From IMG/VR virus record IMGVR_UViG_3300047284_000529, positions 1 through 45,814 of that record: a DNA stretch of 45,814 nucleotides. One strand, written 5' to 3'. Numbering within the stretch: the first letter of the stretch is position 1; every line of letters starts with the position of its first letter. Below are positions 38,509 through 45,814 of the stretch, piece by piece. Made by a program: the position numbers and the translations under genes. Source of the stretch: a virus. The notes below the pieces were generated by a model that saw only the letters and a list, made by a program, of their open reading frames with translations, did no database searches and was not told where the DNA came from.

Positions 38509-40572
38509 CTAGAAACAAGTATCAATTTCTGGATACTCAAATGTGGTAGTTGGAATATCAATGATATTTATACCTCCAGGCTGATAGTTAAATGCATCAA
38601 AATTATTTGGATCAAATACTGGAACCTTGAAATCAGTTAATGTATAGTCTACTGGAGTTATATTTGGATTGAATAATGTTGGATCGACATCTCTAGGAAT
38701 ATCAATTCCACCCCCACTTGGTAATACGACTACAGGCAGTCTTGGAGTTCCATCAGGAGTGCTTGTCACTTTAATAGGACCTACGCACACTTCACCTGTA
38801 GAATAATTAACCGAGCCTACATTTGAATTTAAAATGATCTCATTTTCATCTGATATAGTAGCTAAAACTAAATTCCCCTTGCCGTCATCTCTGACATAAA
38901 CTGGCAATTGAAATTGAGAATTGGCTACAACAAATTCTTGAGTTACATCAGAAGCTGATAGATTTACTAAACTATCGAAAGCTGCAGATGTGTAATCTTC
39001 GGAATAAAATATTCCACTTTTTACTGTAGAGAACTTAGGAGAACAGCTACCACCTGAATTAGAACCCGAAAAATCTCCAGCATTAACAATAGGATTATTA
39101 AAGTTGATGCATTGTGAGAATGTAGTATTGAAATCAAATTGATCTAAATTTTGACCGAGCCTAATTTGAACAGTGGTGCCATTAATAGATGTATCGACAT
39201 TATTGACAATTCCACTTAAAGTAGATGAGTCTAATCTTCCACCAAATCTATTGGTAGATTCATTTTCATTAAATGTGTTTAATGTGTCTAACGCTTTAGT
39301 TCTTAATCCAGAGTTGTCTAACGTTGTTTTATTACTATCAAAGAATGGATATACATTAGGTAGAATGTAGAAAGATCTAGGATCTATAATTTCAGTTTGG
39401 ATAGATGCGATTGCATATTTTTCCAAAGAGTTCTTAATTCTTTTTTTGGTGGTTTCGTTTAACTTAGTTCCACCTTTATTTCTAATTGAAATGAAAACTT
39501 TTCCATATACTGGAGGATTTAATTTTTCTCCTCCAAAAGCTCTAACCGAAACTGCCTGAGGATATATTTGTGATGTTATGTATTCGTAGTCTGCTTCTGT
39601 AACTGCTCTATTTTGAGTGGTAAATGCTCTTGGGGCTCTATATTTTATAGATTCAATGCTTTCTCTCTCTTCTCCATCCTGAGAGGCATCAATAGTTGCC
39701 ATAGACACAGAATTTGGTGCTATAGCTCTTCCTAGATTATCTGTAATTACGCCAATATAATTGAACTTTACACAACCATTTGCGCTTGCTCCTTCAGTTC
39801 TAACATATTTCAATTGGATTAATTCACCACTGATTAATTTTCTTCCAATAATACCATCACCAAAAATTACGTTATATCTAAGATCGTCAGTTTCTTCTAA
39901 GAAATAAATTCTGGATGTGCTATCTAATGTAGTAATATTGCTTGCGAGTGAATACTGGTCAGACTGTGTTGATTGAACGTTTGGGCTGATAATTACCTTC
40001 AATAATTCGGTATCAACATTTTCAGATGGTATTAAGTATAAAAATCTATTTGGATCTGTTACAACATAACTATACTCTAATAAGTTACCTTGATAAATTA
40101 CAACTTTTTCGAATGAAGCAATACCAGTTTGTTGATCAACGGTTGTAACAACGTCGTCTAATAATGCAAAGGTATATGTTCCAAAATTATTAGAACTTAT
40201 AAAAACATCTCCCTGCTTTATAGTAACGAAAGATGGATATCTATCACCATCTAGAGAAGTTTGAACATCAAAGCGCACACAAGCCTTTGGTGCTTTAATT
40301 GATTTAGGAGTATAGTTTAATTGCTTAGCAATTTTTACAATATTATCTCTAACTGAAGCGGTTTCTAAAAATGCTTCATTTAATGCCATATTTGCATTAA
40401 ATGCGAGATAATATGTATTATAAGATAAAATATCAAGTAAGTATGATGCTGCTGAACCGTCAAAATCATAATCTGTGAATTCTTCTCTAGTTCTGAGATA
40501 AGAACGAATCGATTCCTTGATTTCAAAGAAATCAATTGCAGTTAAATTTGATGGAACCGAGACTTGTGCCAT
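38509..40572 (-). CDS. 6: Baseplate wedge protein gp6
   Basis: The 687-residue product matches gp6 of T4-like phages (T4 gp6 is 660 residues). Conserved stretches include DFFEIKESIRSYLRTREEF (~14-32), DILSYNTYYLAFNANMALNE (47-66) running into AFLETA, and FGDGIIGRKLISGE (237-250). The last is the segment shared with baseplate J-type proteins. gp6 dimers link the wedges into the ring that surrounds the hub and changes shape during sheath contraction. It follows gp25 with one base between stop and ATG and precedes the giant gene by 12 bases, the usual wedge order. The C-terminal ~80 residues are Pro/Asp/Asn-rich. Translation is likely coupled to gp25. Confidence 0.93.
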   Translation of the reverse strand: MAQVSVPSNLTAIDFFEIKESIRSYLRTREEFTDYDFDGSAASYLLDILSYNTYYLAFNANMALNEAFLETASVRDNIVKIAKQLNYTPKSIKAPKACVRFDVQTSLDGDRYPSFVTIKQGDVFISSNNFGTYTFALLDDVVTTVDQQTGIASFEKVVIYQGNLLEYSYVVTDPNRFLYLIPSENVDTELLKVIISPNVQSTQSDQYSLASNITTLDSTSRIYFLEETDDLRYNVIFGDGIIGRKLISGELIQLKYVRTEGASANGCVKFNYIGVITDNLGRAIAPNSVSMATIDASQDGEERESIESIKYRAPRAFTTQNRAVTEADYEYITSQIYPQAVSVRAFGGEKLNPPVYGKVFISIRNKGGTKLNETTKKRIKNSLEKYAIASIQTEIIDPRSFYILPNVYPFFDSNKTTLDNSGLRTKALDTLNTFNENESTNRFGGRLDSSTLSGIVNNVDTSINGTTVQIRLGQNLDQFDFNTTFSQCINFNNPIVNAGDFSGSNSGGSCSPKFSTVKSGIFYSEDYTSAAFDSLVNLSASDVTQEFVVANSQFQLPVYVRDDGKGNLVLATISDENEIILNSNVGSVNYSTGEVCVGPIKVTSTPDGTPRLPVVVLPSGGGIDIPRDVDPTLFNPNITPVDYTLTDFKVPVFDPNNFDAFNYQPGGINIIDIPTTTFEYPEIDTCF
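38565..38572 (-). promoter_or_regulatory. Possible late promoter (TATAAATA) inside the end of gp6
   Basis: An exact TATAAATA on the minus strand lies in the last codons of gp6, 69 bases upstream of the giant gene's ATG at 38496. It could give the giant gene its own late transcript. It also encodes part of GGINIIDIP, so it may be a chance match in AT-rich coding DNA. Confidence 0.4.
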
Positions 40573-40573
40573 T

Positions 40574-40987
40574 TTATGTTCTTTCTAGTAGGAATTCTAC
40601 AGTTTGGATAATTGATTGACCGACAATAGTGTAATCAATTTCAACATTTAATTCATTATTATCTTCAGCAGAATAGATCCTAACATCTTGTAATTGAACT
40701 CTAGGTTCTAATCTTTGAACTGTATTATATATTTCCTCTTTAATATCTTCTTCTAAAAATGCATCATATGGCTCAAACAAAAGACCAGCTAATTTGGATC
40801 CAATTTCTGGCTGGAAGGGTCTTTCTCCTAAACTAGTCAACAACAGATTTCTAATAGATTGCTTTATTGAATTTTCATTTTTAACCGTACCAAAATCATT
40901 AGTAGCTGGATTTTGTGAAAATGATATCGATAGATCTCGAAATCCCCTACTTGTAAATTTTTCTGATCGGAATCTATATGATGCCAT
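40574..40987 (-). CDS. 25: Baseplate wedge protein gp25
   Basis: The 137-residue product belongs to the gp25/TssE family (T4 gp25 is 132 residues). It has TSLGERPFQPEIGSKL at 51-66 and the EPR motif at 94-96 (RLEPRVQLQDVRI), both hallmarks of the family. gp25 is the sheath-initiating wedge subunit that binds gp6 and gp53 and connects the baseplate to the first sheath ring. The ATG follows directly after the TAA of the 67-residue gene. It is in an operon with gp6 downstream, as in T4-like phages, and lies ~265 bases downstream of a late promoter (41251-41258). Confidence 0.95.
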   Translation of the reverse strand: MASYRFRSEKFTSRGFRDLSISFSQNPATNDFGTVKNENSIKQSIRNLLLTSLGERPFQPEIGSKLAGLLFEPYDAFLEEDIKEEIYNTVQRLEPRVQLQDVRIYSAEDNNELNVEIDYTIVGQSIIQTVEFLLERT

Positions 40988-41191
40988 TTATTCGGTTAAC
41001 CACTCTGCGTAGTCATCAAATCCACCTTTACCTCCACACGGTCTAGAATATCGATTAATTGGGGGTAAATTTGGTGCAATTTGAAGTTTTTTAAGTATAA
41101 TATCTGATTTTGGATCTGTAATTAAAACACAAGTTCCAAAATCTCTTTCCATTAACGAAGGAACCGTTTCAGGGTTTGGATTTATTGCCAT
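40988..41191 (-). CDS. Small protein of unknown function upstream of gp25 (67 aa)
   Basis: The frame is open further upstream, but I place the start at the ATG at 41191 (MAINPNPETVPSLMERDFGT). The upstream extension would cover the late promoter and overlap the preceding gene's 3' end, and its sequence is not protein-like. A weak GAGA precedes the ATG. The product has a hydrophobic core (CVLITDPKSDIILKKL) and a C-terminal CGGKGGFDDYAEWL. It stops one base before gp25 starts, so it is the first gene of the 67aa-gp25-gp6 late unit. I do not recognise the family; a baseplate accessory or chaperone role would be a guess. Confidence 0.75.
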   Translation of the reverse strand: MAINPNPETVPSLMERDFGTCVLITDPKSDIILKKLQIAPNLPPINRYSRPCGGKGGFDDYAEWLTE

Positions 41192-41250
41192 TTTTTTCTC
41201 TATAAAGGTAAAAAATGGAACTTTTATAGTGGTTGCTATCACTTTAAAAA

Positions 41251-41258
41251 TATTTATA
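41251..41258 (-). promoter_or_regulatory. T4-type late promoter (TATAAATA)
   Basis: The minus strand has GTATAAATATTTTTAAAG in the 70-base gap between the ATP-grasp-like gene and the 67-residue gene. TATAAATA lies 60 bases before the ATG at 41191. It is the cleanest late promoter in the window and would drive the gp25-gp6 unit. Confidence 0.8.
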
Positions 41259-41261
41259 CGC

Positions 41262-41858
41262 CTATTTAATGAAAAATCCTCTTCTTTTGAAGTCTTCACT
41301 AGCAATATATCGATACTCATCAGATGGTGGAGTGTCATTTTCATCCCAAACTGGCACTGCGACACTATTCCCATGTTCAAAATCAGGATTATGCCTCAAA
41401 TGCACTTCTATTAGGTGATCTCCAATGAACTCACAGTTTATTTTTGGATAATTACCAACTAATTTTTGTAAAATTTTTGGAAAATCGATGGTTTTTTCCA
41501 CTTTTTCCCATTTTTCCCACAGATAGAGGTTTTCATTTTGGCTCCTATAGCCTTTAACTGTAAGAATTTGCTCTTTATTCAAATAATCAACACTAATATG
41601 CTCCCCTTCAAAGACTTGACACCAAAATTCTCCAGGATGAAGGTCTGAAGTCTCACTTTCAATCCAAATAATTCGGGCATTTCTACCCATTCCAAGAACA
41701 TTTGTTATTGGTCTGACAATATAAAAGTCGGGCTTGGGCACAAGTGCTCCCGCAGGACCACAAGTGTAACCCAATTCCCGACTTAAAATCAGTTTATCGA
41801 AAATCCAAAGGTCTTCATTACGACAATCTAGCCAGGCTAGATCATCTCTATCGTTCAT
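41262..41858 (-). CDS. Possible ATP-grasp-like protein, conserved in cyanophage baseplate operons
   Basis: The 198-residue product starts MNDRDDLAWLDCRNEDLWIF. It has features that recall an ATP-grasp ligase: PKPDFYIVRP at 41-50, a glycine-containing NVLGMGRNARI at 53-63, FEGEHISVDYL at 83-93, and INCEFIGDHLIEVHLRHNPD at 140-159. The last is like the metal-binding end of ATP-grasp enzymes, with E143 and E151 as possible metal ligands and H153 where Asn is usual. If real, it would ligate a carboxylate to an amine, for example a peptide or an amino acid on a protein. It is short for the family and lacks an obvious N-terminal domain. It overlaps the basic-protein gene by 4 bases (ATGA), so the two are coupled. 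The name is tentative; it could equally be an unrelated conserved hypothetical. Confidence 0.5.
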   Translation of the reverse strand: MNDRDDLAWLDCRNEDLWIFDKLILSRELGYTCGPAGALVPKPDFYIVRPITNVLGMGRNARIIWIESETSDLHPGEFWCQVFEGEHISVDYLNKEQILTVKGYRSQNENLYLWEKWEKVEKTIDFPKILQKLVGNYPKINCEFIGDHLIEVHLRHNPDFEHGNSVAVPVWDENDTPPSDEYRYIASEDFKRRGFFIK

Positions 41859-41983
41859 CCTTGCCCCCTATAGCGTTTTTTTGCATTATTGCGAGAAGTC
41901 GCAGCATATTTTGTGTTTTTACCAGTTCCCTGACGTGACTTTTTGGGCTTGCCAGGAACAAACGATGTGTTTTTGATTGCCAT
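41855..41983 (-). CDS. Very small basic protein (42 aa), unknown function
   Basis: The true start is the ATG at 41983 (MAIKNTSFVPGKPKKSRQGT), supported by GGAGGT at 41992-41987, the best Shine-Dalgarno sequence in the window. A longer TTG-type start would overlap the PAAR gene and add unconvincing residues. About a third of the residues are Lys or Arg (KPKKSRQG, NNAKKRYRGQG), with no acidic residue. Such a protein could bind nucleic acid or an acidic protein surface. I recall similar short proteins in cyanophages with no assigned role. It is translationally coupled to the ATP-grasp-like gene downstream (ATGA overlap). Confidence 0.8.
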   Translation of the reverse strand: MAIKNTSFVPGKPKKSRQGTGKNTKYAATSRNNAKKRYRGQG

Positions 41984-41986
41984 AAT

Positions 41987-41992
41987 ACCTCC
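41987..41992 (-). promoter_or_regulatory. Strong ribosome binding site (GGAGGT)
   Basis: GGAGGT ends 3 bases before the ATG at 41983 and settles the start of the 42-residue basic protein. Most other genes here have weak or no Shine-Dalgarno sequences. Confidence 0.8.
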
Positions 41993-42000
41993 AAGAGACC

Positions 42001-42534
42001 CTATGATGATAGCACATTTGGTGACCCATATGCAACCACTGAAGAGCATGGATATGATTTTCCTGGCTTGCCTGCTCCAAGAGGGTCTAGCGCCCTAGCT
42101 ACAGGTCTCTTCAATGCAAATACTTTAGCTGTAGTAGCTTGAACTACTCTAGGGTGACCTTTTCCCATCCCATCTTCTGTTGTAAGTAAGCTACAATTAA
42201 CAGGAGTTGGAACTGGGCAAACTGAGTTACCACATGGGCACATATAAACAATAATATTTGTGCATGGTGAAATATGAGGTGTAAATTTATCCCCATGTAA
42301 CATAATTGGGATTCCATTAACTAATACTGTAGCGCGTCTAACATCTACAGCAGCTTGAGGAATTAATGGAAACGGAGGCCAAAAGCAACTAAAGTTTTTT
42401 ATTCTTATAGATTTTGGTCTAGGTGGAGATTTGCATGGCTGAACACTATGCTGAACAGGAGGCAGACATAGACCATGCCCACTACATGGTAGACCATTTA
42501 GAGATGCTACTGGCTTTTTAAACCCGTATGCCAT
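42001..42534 (-). CDS. 5.4: PAAR-like spike-tip protein, cysteine-rich
   Basis: The 177-residue product has PAAR-type elements: RRATVLVNGIPIMLHGDKFT at 66-85, HPRVVQATTAKVFALKRPVA at 127-146 followed by RALDPLG, and a closing CSSVVAYGSPNVL. PAAR proteins form the sharp metal-binding cone that caps the central spike of contractile tails (T4 gp5.4, 97 residues). Here there are ten cysteines (including CPCGNSVC at 99-106) and several histidines, so one or more bound metal ions are likely. The N-terminal ~60 residues are Pro/Cys-rich and extra to the simple PAAR fold. The ATG overlaps the upstream stop by one base (TAATG). The symbol follows the T4 analogue and is tentative. Confidence 0.7.
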   Translation of the reverse strand: MAYGFKKPVASLNGLPCSGHGLCLPPVQHSVQPCKSPPRPKSIRIKNFSCFWPPFPLIPQAAVDVRRATVLVNGIPIMLHGDKFTPHISPCTNIIVYMCPCGNSVCPVPTPVNCSLLTTEDGMGKGHPRVVQATTAKVFALKRPVARALDPLGAGKPGKSYPCSSVVAYGSPNVLSS

Positions 42535-45500
42535 TATTCACACTCATCAAAGTATGGATTGCCAAAATTATTTATTGATCGAGCAAAAGCATAAGTTGCT
42601 CCCGATGCCCAATTTTTAACAATGAAATCACCATCATAAGAACCTAAAGGCATAATTAGCTCATCTGTTATTCGTTTTGGTTGAACAGCTATAGCTACGG
42701 AATTAACTGTATCCAATGCCCAACAACTAAATCCAAAATATCCATATCCACCAATCAGTTCTGGCACCTGACAATACGTTTGCCCTGCTATTGGATCTCC
42801 ATTGGCATCCCAACCACAATAAACATCCAATACACCATTAGGATTACTTGCTGATCTAACATAGCTATCCCAACATTCATTGGGTGGTATACCACTTCCA
42901 TTACATTGCTGAACTTGAATTTGAGTTACATTATATGATTGACCTGGGAGTGGCTGACCAGTATTTGGATCAACAGCAGTTGAACTTGTAACTCTAGTTC
43001 CATATGAAAATTGACTTAAGTTACCCCTCAACCACATTTGAAATTGTTGATATTCGGAATAGTTATCTTGGTCATAATCAAAAGTATTTTCATCCAATCC
43101 AATTGGAACAAATATAATATCATTTTGATTTACGGGATTTCTATAACATCTTCCATTGACTCCATTTCTGGTGCAGTGCCAAGTTTTATATCCACCTGCA
43201 GCTCTCTTGGGCGTTAGTTTAGCTGCTGGTAGATTCTTAAGGAATGACATGAAGTTTTGACCCTGAGGACCAATAGTATGACCTTCTATATGAAGAGACA
43301 CTTTAAATGATGCATCAGTTGCTGGAGATGCACAATACTTATGAACCATCCAACCTACAGCAGTAACTTTATTTGTTTCTGGATCTAGTTCTCTAGTTGG
43401 GCAAGGAAGATCAACAAATCTAGTTGCATTGTATAATTTTGGTTGATCAATATCTGCACATCTTTGACCACCTTGGAAACCATAAACACCATTAAAACGT
43501 GATCCAATAATATCTGCATTTGCACTGGCTTCAAATATACTTGGAAACCTTTGGGAAACCATATCGGAAGTTTCTTTTGATGCAGAAGTGAATCTCTGCA
43601 TAAACTCTTCATCTAGATAATTATCTAAATTTGCAATTCCTGGAAACTCTATACTAGCGCAAGAACTATTGATAGTTTGGCAAATTCTAGTTTTACTGTC
43701 TGGATCAATTTCCGCTACTTTGATATATGATGTTGGATAATCTAACGACGTTCCTTCAAACATCGTATTGATCGCATTAGTAACTGCTTCCTGTGGGCTA
43801 GCAACATATAAGTTTTTAAACTTATCCATACCAGGCATAAAATCATCAAATTGCCCAGATAGCTTATCGAGATCTGTTCCTTGATAATTATCTTTCCTGG
43901 TATCATATTCAGGATCAACAATAAAAACTTTTGGTGGATTATCTGCTCTATATCCAGAACCAGGATTTGTAATGTTTATTGATAATATTCTACCCTCTGG
44001 GCTTAGATTAGCAACCTCAGCAGTTGCAGTTTGCATTATCCTATTTCCATCAGAAGCAGTATCTTGAGCCCCCTGATTACCATAGCTATATGCTGCTACT
44101 TGAATGCTCTGCAATCCTAAACTGGATAAGTCATCGGATTCCTTTTTAGCAATAAAATCACCATCATTGGTAATTGACCTAGCAACTTGATTTGCTGCAT
44201 CTTGTGGGCTATAAGGTTCTAATCCTTCTGGTGTAGATATAGTAATCTTAGGGCTTTTATATCCTGTGCCTGCATTGATTATATTAATACCAACCACCTT
44301 TCCATTTTCGATGATTGCTTCAGCTTCAGCTTCATCCAAATTTCTATGAGGTATTAATGCCTTTTCATCTAAGAAAACTTTATAGTATGAAAGCTTTTTA
44401 GGAAATTCATAAACTCCAAAAAACGCTGCTTTATTTTTAATTCCATAACCAGCCATAACAATAGCAGTCGCACCATCAGCACTTGTTATTGTTTGGTTCG
44501 CAGAAAATATTTGACCATTTCCTGTAGCAGGATCAACTTCAGTTAATGAGATATAACCACACTTCAACTCATCACCAAAATAACGTATCTCAGAGATTAA
44601 CCAACCATTAAGGAATTCACCTCTTTTAAATGCCCCAGTTGAAGATGTATACCTAAAGAATATTCTTTTGGTTTCAGTGTCTGCTGTCCAGAAAGATTCA
44701 TTTACTCTTCTAGACTTAATATCAGTTAGTGTGATTTTAGATTTTGTCGTTTGCCAAGAGTCTGGTCTAACTTGATAGAAATGACTTTTGTAGACATACT
44801 GAATGTCAATAATATTTCCATTCTCATCTACAGGAGCACAAGGAACGTTATTCAAAGAATAGTTAATTCCAAATATAGGACCATTCCATGGATATGTGGT
44901 ATCATACACATAATAAACAAACTGAGATTCATATGCAGTCTCAAACCCTAGGAATCTAGGAACAGCACCTTTAACTGCTCCATTCAATCCATAAGACCAT
45001 TCAAAGTTTGCTTCGTCGCTTGTAATAGCAACAATATTAGCTTCTCCCCAACTTAATTGGTTTGGTATTTGCTGCAATCTTCTATAGCTAAAATAGCTAT
45101 ATGGGCTATCATCATTTCCTGCATATAGATACCAACCAGACTTATCAACACATTGACCAGTCGGACCTAATTGACCGATATCCGCGATGGTTCTTCTTTC
45201 GCCCAATCCATAGGGATCCATGAACACATAGCCTAGTGTTCCTTGATATACATAATCTCCAGCAAATACTTGACTAGGAGATCCTGGAACAGGATGTGGC
45301 TGAAGATTAACTTCCTCTTGCGCACTAGTTGTATAGAAGTCATCAATCTTTCCATTCTTATTATAACGATAATGATATAATGGTCTAGCAGCTTCACCTG
45401 GCTTTAGATACGGTGCAGCATTACCAGCAGAAGATGCAATATAACCAGCAAAAATTACAAGACTATAACCAGAGTCTGGAGTAGAACTGGTTGTTAATCT

Positions 45501-45814
45501 TGTATTATTAGCAGAGGCACTATAATGAATATAGATGGGAATCAACCCTGTGCCTGGCTTAGTTATGAAATAGAAAATAGGTCTACCACTATGTGGTTCT
45601 TTATTATAACCACGCAGTTTATTTTTTAAATCATTCGTTTCACCAGGAAGATCTTCAATATCTAATTCCTGATCTATAGAATACTTATGATCTAAATGTC
45701 TACCATTATACCAACGATAAATCGATTGTCTGGATCCATTACACCCAGCAACACAAACAGATTCTTGAGATCCAATATAAAAGACCTCATCCTTACCTAA
45801 AGGAAGAGATCCAG
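42534..45814 (-). CDS. Large virion protein with DUF5648-like repeats (5' end beyond right edge)
   Basis: The frame is open from the right edge (first full codon at 45812) to the stop at 42534, giving at least 1092 residues. A TTG at 45545 is internal and not a likely start, because the frame continues with good protein sequence upstream (FYIGSQESVCVAGCNGSRQS, then IYRWYNGRHLDHKYS). The visible N-terminal part has three units of the type seen in DUF5648 lectin-like repeats (SIYRWYNGRHLDHKYS, PIYIHYSASANNTRLTTS, PLYHYRYNKNGKIDDFYTTS). Then come GxGY/SGA-type repeats (INAGTGYKSPKITI, ITNPGSGYRADNPPKVFI) and a Cys/Trp-rich C-terminal third. The next gene is the PAAR protein, so it may be spike- or hub-associated. 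I see no gp5-type lysozyme or beta-helix here, so I do not call it gp5. Confidence 0.8.
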   Translation of the reverse strand, partial: GSLPLGKDEVFYIGSQESVCVAGCNGSRQSIYRWYNGRHLDHKYSIDQELDIEDLPGETNDLKNKLRGYNKEPHSGRPIFYFITKPGTGLIPIYIHYSASANNTRLTTSSTPDSGYSLVIFAGYIASSAGNAAPYLKPGEAARPLYHYRYNKNGKIDDFYTTSAQEEVNLQPHPVPGSPSQVFAGDYVYQGTLGYVFMDPYGLGERRTIADIGQLGPTGQCVDKSGWYLYAGNDDSPYSYFSYRRLQQIPNQLSWGEANIVAITSDEANFEWSYGLNGAVKGAVPRFLGFETAYESQFVYYVYDTTYPWNGPIFGINYSLNNVPCAPVDENGNIIDIQYVYKSHFYQVRPDSWQTTKSKITLTDIKSRRVNESFWTADTETKRIFFRYTSSTGAFKRGEFLNGWLISEIRYFGDELKCGYISLTEVDPATGNGQIFSANQTITSADGATAIVMAGYGIKNKAAFFGVYEFPKKLSYYKVFLDEKALIPHRNLDEAEAEAIIENGKVVGINIINAGTGYKSPKITISTPEGLEPYSPQDAANQVARSITNDGDFIAKKESDDLSSLGLQSIQVAAYSYGNQGAQDTASDGNRIMQTATAEVANLSPEGRILSINITNPGSGYRADNPPKVFIVDPEYDTRKDNYQGTDLDKLSGQFDDFMPGMDKFKNLYVASPQEAVTNAINTMFEGTSLDYPTSYIKVAEIDPDSKTRICQTINSSCASIEFPGIANLDNYLDEEFMQRFTSASKETSDMVSQRFPSIFEASANADIIGSRFNGVYGFQGGQRCADIDQPKLYNATRFVDLPCPTRELDPETNKVTAVGWMVHKYCASPATDASFKVSLHIEGHTIGPQGQNFMSFLKNLPAAKLTPKRAAGGYKTWHCTRNGVNGRCYRNPVNQNDIIFVPIGLDENTFDYDQDNYSEYQQFQMWLRGNLSQFSYGTRVTSSTAVDPNTGQPLPGQSYNVTQIQVQQCNGSGIPPNECWDSYVRSASNPNGVLDVYCGWDANGDPIAGQTYCQVPELIGGYGYFGFSCWALDTVNSVAIAVQPKRITDELIMPLGSYDGDFIVKNWASGATYAFARSINNFGNPYFDECE

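Noticed and set aside
41192-41380. Upstream extension of the 67-residue gene to an ATG at 41380
   Set aside because: It would start inside the preceding gene, run through the late promoter, and has no family-like sequence. The ATG at 41191 fits the operon layout.
41984-42049. Upstream TTG start for the 42-residue basic protein
   Set aside because: It would overlap the end of the PAAR gene, while GGAGGT sits just before the ATG at 41983.
45545-45545. TTG at 45545 as start of the right-edge gene
   Set aside because: The same frame continues upstream without a stop to the edge of the window and encodes another lectin-like unit, so the gene is 5'-partial.
42534-45814. Calling the right-edge gene the hub/lysozyme gp5
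   Set aside because: It precedes a PAAR gene as a spike protein might, but no lysozyme motif, OB-fold start or VxGxxxxx beta-helix repeats are visible in the part present.

Overview
The window reads as part of the late structural (tail and baseplate) region of an AT-rich, T4-like marine myovirus, most like the cyanophages of Prochlorococcus and Synechococcus. The basis is the gene order gp25-gp6-(gp7 position)-gp8-DUF4815 protein, T4-type late promoters (TATAAATA), and small genes of the kind seen in cyanomyoviruses. The host itself cannot be read from the sequence; a pelagiphage or another aquatic myovirus is possible. All genes are on the minus strand, so transcription runs right to left. 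Coding density is very high. No gene-free stretch exceeds about 75 bases, and I see no tRNA, integrase, IS element or CRISPR array.

In transcription order, a large virion protein that runs off the right edge (42534 to >45814) is followed by a cysteine-rich PAAR-type spike-tip protein (42001-42534). Next come a 42-residue basic protein (41855-41983), a possible ATP-grasp-like protein (41262-41858), a late promoter (41251-41258) and a 67-residue protein (40988-41191). Then come the baseplate wedge genes gp25 (40574-40987) and gp6 (38509-40572).

The gp7 position is held by an 18-kb gene for a 6021-residue protein (20431-38496). It is a mosaic of glycine-rich beta repeats, a YHYH domain, an EF-hand-like loop, a seven-bladed propeller-like region that appears interrupted by a LamG-like domain, a second LamG-like domain, five helical repeats and a C-terminal Ig-like domain. 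Downstream lie a YHYH+Ig protein (18835-20418), a fibre-like protein ending in a cupredoxin domain with a complete type 1 copper ligand set (17313-18809), a glycine-rich repeat protein (15468-17309), a gp8-like wedge protein behind its own late promoter (13891-15426), and a 2406-residue DUF4815 protein (6666-13886).

The left end holds two small coiled-coil genes, a strong intrinsic terminator (6199-6218), a 2-oxoglutarate/Fe(II) oxygenase (5677-6195) and, behind another late promoter, the first ~1878 residues of a fibre/adhesin with an Mtd-type N-terminal domain (<1 to 5635). That last gene runs off the left edge.

Together these genes appear to build the baseplate and its decorations. The conserved wedge proteins are the scaffold. 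The long repeat-rich proteins probably form peripheral fibres or adhesins that share a pool of modules (GGGGSGA/GxGY repeats, SGA repeats, YHYH, Ig, LamG). The most unusual points are the copper-site domain on a virion protein, the apparent LamG insertion in a propeller, the five-fold helical repeat, and a possible ATP-grasp ligase lying between baseplate genes.
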